Assembly (NCBI GenBank): GCA_024275555.1
Contig: JAJRYW010000483.1
Coordinates: 1 to 8,130, forward strand
Reading direction: 5' to 3'
Source: Calditrichota bacterium
Lineage (GTDB): Bacteria > Calditrichota > Calditrichia > RBG-13-44-9 > J075
DNA: 8,130 nt
The notes beneath the pieces are model-generated. The model did no database searches. It was not told the origin of the DNA and worked only from the letters and a program-made list of their open reading frames with translations. A program made the translations under genes and the position numbers. Positions 6,106 through 8,130 of the stretch are shown in pieces. How positions within the stretch are numbered: the stretch's first letter is position 1; the number at the start of each line of letters is the position of its first letter.

Positions 6106-8130
6106 TATGAAACAGGGAATGAAAGAGCACCTGCGCGCCATTTTCAACAGCTATTCGGAAATCTTTTTCCTGCGGGGATATCGCTCGGGACTGATCATGT
6201 TTGTGATGACACTGATCAACCCCAACGTTGCTATCGGCGGACTGATTGCGGTGGTCTCGGCCTACTTGTTTGCCAATTTCATCAAAATGGACCGGGAATT
6301 TCTGAAAGGCGGTTTCTACACCTATAATCCGCTTTTAGTAGGACTCTCCATCGGTTACCTGTTCCGGATTACCCCGCTGACGGTGTTTTTTATCGTGGCC
6401 GCCGGCGTCTTCACTTTTGTGATGACCACGATGCTGTTCAACATCTTCTCTTATTACCTGCGCCTGCCCATCCTGAGTATTCCTTTTGTTTTTGTCAGTT
6501 CCATTGCCTACCTGGCCTCCACCCAGTATTCAAACCTGTTCGTCAGCGGAATCTATCCGCAATCGATCAGCAGCCTGGAACTTTATATGCCGGTCTGGAT
6601 CAGCGGCTTGCTCAAATCGCTGGGATCGATTTTATTTATGCCGGATGTCATCGCCGGGACGTTTTTCCTGGCGGTGCTGCTGCTCTCCTCGCGGATACTG
6701 TTCCTCCTGGCGATTGCCGGTTATTACACCGGCACGTTGATCAATGCGCTGCTGATCGGTTCCGTGCAGCAGGCTTTCAGCGATTTGAACAGCTTTAATT
6801 TTATCCTGATTGCCATTGCGGTGGGGGGAATTTTCTTAATCCCCTCGCGGCGCAGCTATACGCTGGCGCTGATTGCCGTCAGCTCCTCGACCTTCTTGCT
6901 CAAATCGGTGGAAGTGTTTTGGTCCACCTATGGCATTCCGGCCTTTACGCTGCCGTTCAACTTAGTGTCGCTCTCTTTTATTTACGTGCTGGGAATTGTC
7001 AACTACCCGCTGATTGCCCGGGTGATCAAACGCACCCCGGAGGAAACGCTGGACCACTACCTGACCACGGTGCAGCGCTACCAGGGCAGCTTGCGCACCC
7101 TGGCCCTGCCCTTCTCGGGCCGCTGGACGGTCTGGCAGGGCTTTGACGGGCAGTGGACCCACCAGGGTAGTTGGCGCTACGCCTACGATTTTGTCATCAC
7201 CGATGAAAAGGAGAGCACCTACCAAAAGAAAGGGCAGAGCCTGGAAGATTACTACGCCTTTCGCAAGCCGGTGCTTTCCCCGGCGCGGGGCCGGGTGGTA
7301 AAAGTGATTGATGGACTGCCTGACAACCCCATCGGGGAAGTGGATAAGACCAACAACTGGGGCAACCTGGTAATCATCTACGATGTACGGGGCTACTACG
7401 TGGAACTGTCCCATTTTGTGCAGAACTCCATAAAAGTCAAGGAAGGCGACTGGGTGGAGCGGGGCAGTTTGCTGGGTTTGTGCGGCAACTCCGGCTATTC
7501 GCCGCAGCCGCACATCCACGTGCAAGTGCAGGCTACCGATCAAATCGGGGGCTACACCCTGCCTTTCAGTTTTGTCAGCTATCTTTCCGGAACGCGCTAT
7601 TATGCCAATCATCTTCCCCGGGAAAAGGAGGTCATCGAGCCGCTCTTTTCCGACAAGCAACTCGATACCCGGATGGGTTTTATCCTGGACCAGGAACAGC
7701 GTTTTGAAGTATACCGGCAAGGCAAGCAGGTGGATGAGCTTTTGCTGAAAGTAAAGATGGCCGTCGACGGCACCTTTTATTTTGATTCCGGCCAGGCCAG
7801 GCTTTACTTTGGAAAACATGAGGGCACTTTTTATTTTTACCGGGTGGACGGGCAGGACCGCTACCTGCGCCTGCTCTTCAGCGCCCTGCCCCGGATGCCC
7901 CTGGCCCATCGTCCTCAACTGGAATGGGAAGACTACATTCCGGTGGGAACGGTGGTCAACGGCTTCCAAAAAGCGGCGGTGCTCTTTCTCAGCTCGTTTA
8001 ATCATCGCCTGAATAAAATACATACGGTGTGCCGCTTTAAAAGCCGGGATGTGATTACAGGTGAATTGTCATCATCCTTTTTAAAAGGAACAACATTATG
8101 TTTTTCAATTAAATTAAGAGGAAAAGAAGA
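6098..8130 (+). CDS. urea transporter domain fused to an M23-type peptidase domain (3' end outside window)
   Basis: At least 677 residues, with no stop before the window edge. Residues about 15-310 form a hydrophobic urea-transporter domain with two similar halves: GGFYTYNPLLVGLSIG (71-86) and its counterpart LNSFNFILIAIAVGGIF (230-246), with PFNLVSLSFIYVL near 286-298. This family forms channels for urea and small amides. A linker (311-335) leads to an M23 metallopeptidase-like domain (about 336-490): YAYDF (Asp364), VELSHF (His439), GNSGYSPQPHIHVQV (His472 and His474). The first zinc ligand is not at the usual HxxxD place; His355 may replace it. A beta-rich C-terminal region (about 520-677) is unrecognised. 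The start ATG 6098 overlaps the decarboxylase stop and suggests translational coupling; ATG 6107 and 6119 are alternatives. No strong ribosome binding site is visible. The last 100 bases are AT-rich and use AGA and TTA codons unlike the rest, so a frameshift near the end cannot be excluded. Confidence 0.85.
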   Translation, partial: MTDMKQGMKEHLRAIFNSYSEIFFLRGYRSGLIMFVMTLINPNVAIGGLIAVVSAYLFANFIKMDREFLKGGFYTYNPLLVGLSIGYLFRITPLTVFFIVAAGVFTFVMTTMLFNIFSYYLRLPILSIPFVFVSSIAYLASTQYSNLFVSGIYPQSISSLELYMPVWISGLLKSLGSILFMPDVIAGTFFLAVLLLSSRILFLLAIAGYYTGTLINALLIGSVQQAFSDLNSFNFILIAIAVGGIFLIPSRRSYTLALIAVSSSTFLLKSVEVFWSTYGIPAFTLPFNLVSLSFIYVLGIVNYPLIARVIKRTPEETLDHYLTTVQRYQGSLRTLALPFSGRWTVWQGFDGQWTHQGSWRYAYDFVITDEKESTYQKKGQSLEDYYAFRKPVLSPARGRVVKVIDGLPDNPIGEVDKTNNWGNLVIIYDVRGYYVELSHFVQNSIKVKEGDWVERGSLLGLCGNSGYSPQPHIHVQVQATDQIGGYTLPFSFVSYLSGTRYYANHLPREKEVIEPLFSDKQLDTRMGFILDQEQRFEVYRQGKQVDELLLKVKMAVDGTFYFDSGQARLYFGKHEGTFYFYRVDGQDRYLRLLFSALPRMPLAHRPQLEWEDYIPVGTVVNGFQKAAVLFLSSFNHRLNKIHTVCRFKSRDVITGELSSSFLKGTTLCFSIKLRGKE

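Noticed and set aside
4732..6147. Long minus-strand open frame (471 codons) opposite the decarboxylase
   Set aside because: It is antisense to a gene with complete family motifs; codon bias of the real gene creates the open antisense frame.
6962..8023. Minus-strand open frame of 353 codons opposite the M23 region
   Set aside because: It is antisense to recognisable urea-transporter and M23 sequence and shows no family resemblance itself.

Overview
The window holds two divergent gene blocks separated by about 780 bases of regulatory and repeat-like DNA. The left block reads on the minus strand and encodes an RND-type heavy-metal (Cus-like) efflux system. The right block reads on the plus strand and is an unusual operon: a PqqD-like protein, an ATP-grasp ligase, a fold-type III PLP decarboxylase and a urea-transporter/M23-peptidase fusion. 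The lipoprotein adaptor and outer-membrane channel show a Gram-negative, diderm bacterium. Gene style (dense operons, mid-range GC, possible sigma-54 promoters) would suit a member of the FCB group such as Calditrichota or Ignavibacteriota, but that placement is a guess.

Left block, in transcription order: a small His-rich two-helix membrane protein (2660-2268), a TolC-family outer-membrane factor broken by one in-frame TAA (2242-968), and a CusB-like lipoprotein adaptor with two metal-binding modules (918 to beyond the left edge). The inner-membrane RND pump is probably the next gene, outside the window. Upstream lie two copies of a 16-bp palindrome exactly 22 bp apart. Closer to the first gene is a sequence resembling a sigma-54 -24/-12 promoter. 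The spacing fits an enhancer-binding regulator.

Middle (2661-3442): no convincing gene. Besides the elements above it holds a GC-rich cluster of overlapping inverted repeats (3205-3248) that could form alternative hairpins or be an interspersed repeat, and a second sigma-54-like site (3390-3405) in front of the right operon.

Right block: the genes are tightly packed (31 bp gap, 1 bp gap, then an 8 bp overlap), so they are almost certainly co-transcribed and work together. The PqqD-like protein belongs to the RiPP recognition element family, yet no precursor peptide or radical SAM enzyme is visible. The decarboxylase instead starts with a segment resembling the leader motif that such recognition proteins bind in lasso-peptide systems. 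A plausible reading is a pathway in which the ATP-grasp enzyme makes an amide or peptide bond, the decarboxylase acts on an amino acid or conjugate, and the urea-channel domain moves a small amide or urea-like compound. The M23 domain would process a peptide. I do not recognise this as a described system; the last gene runs off the right edge.
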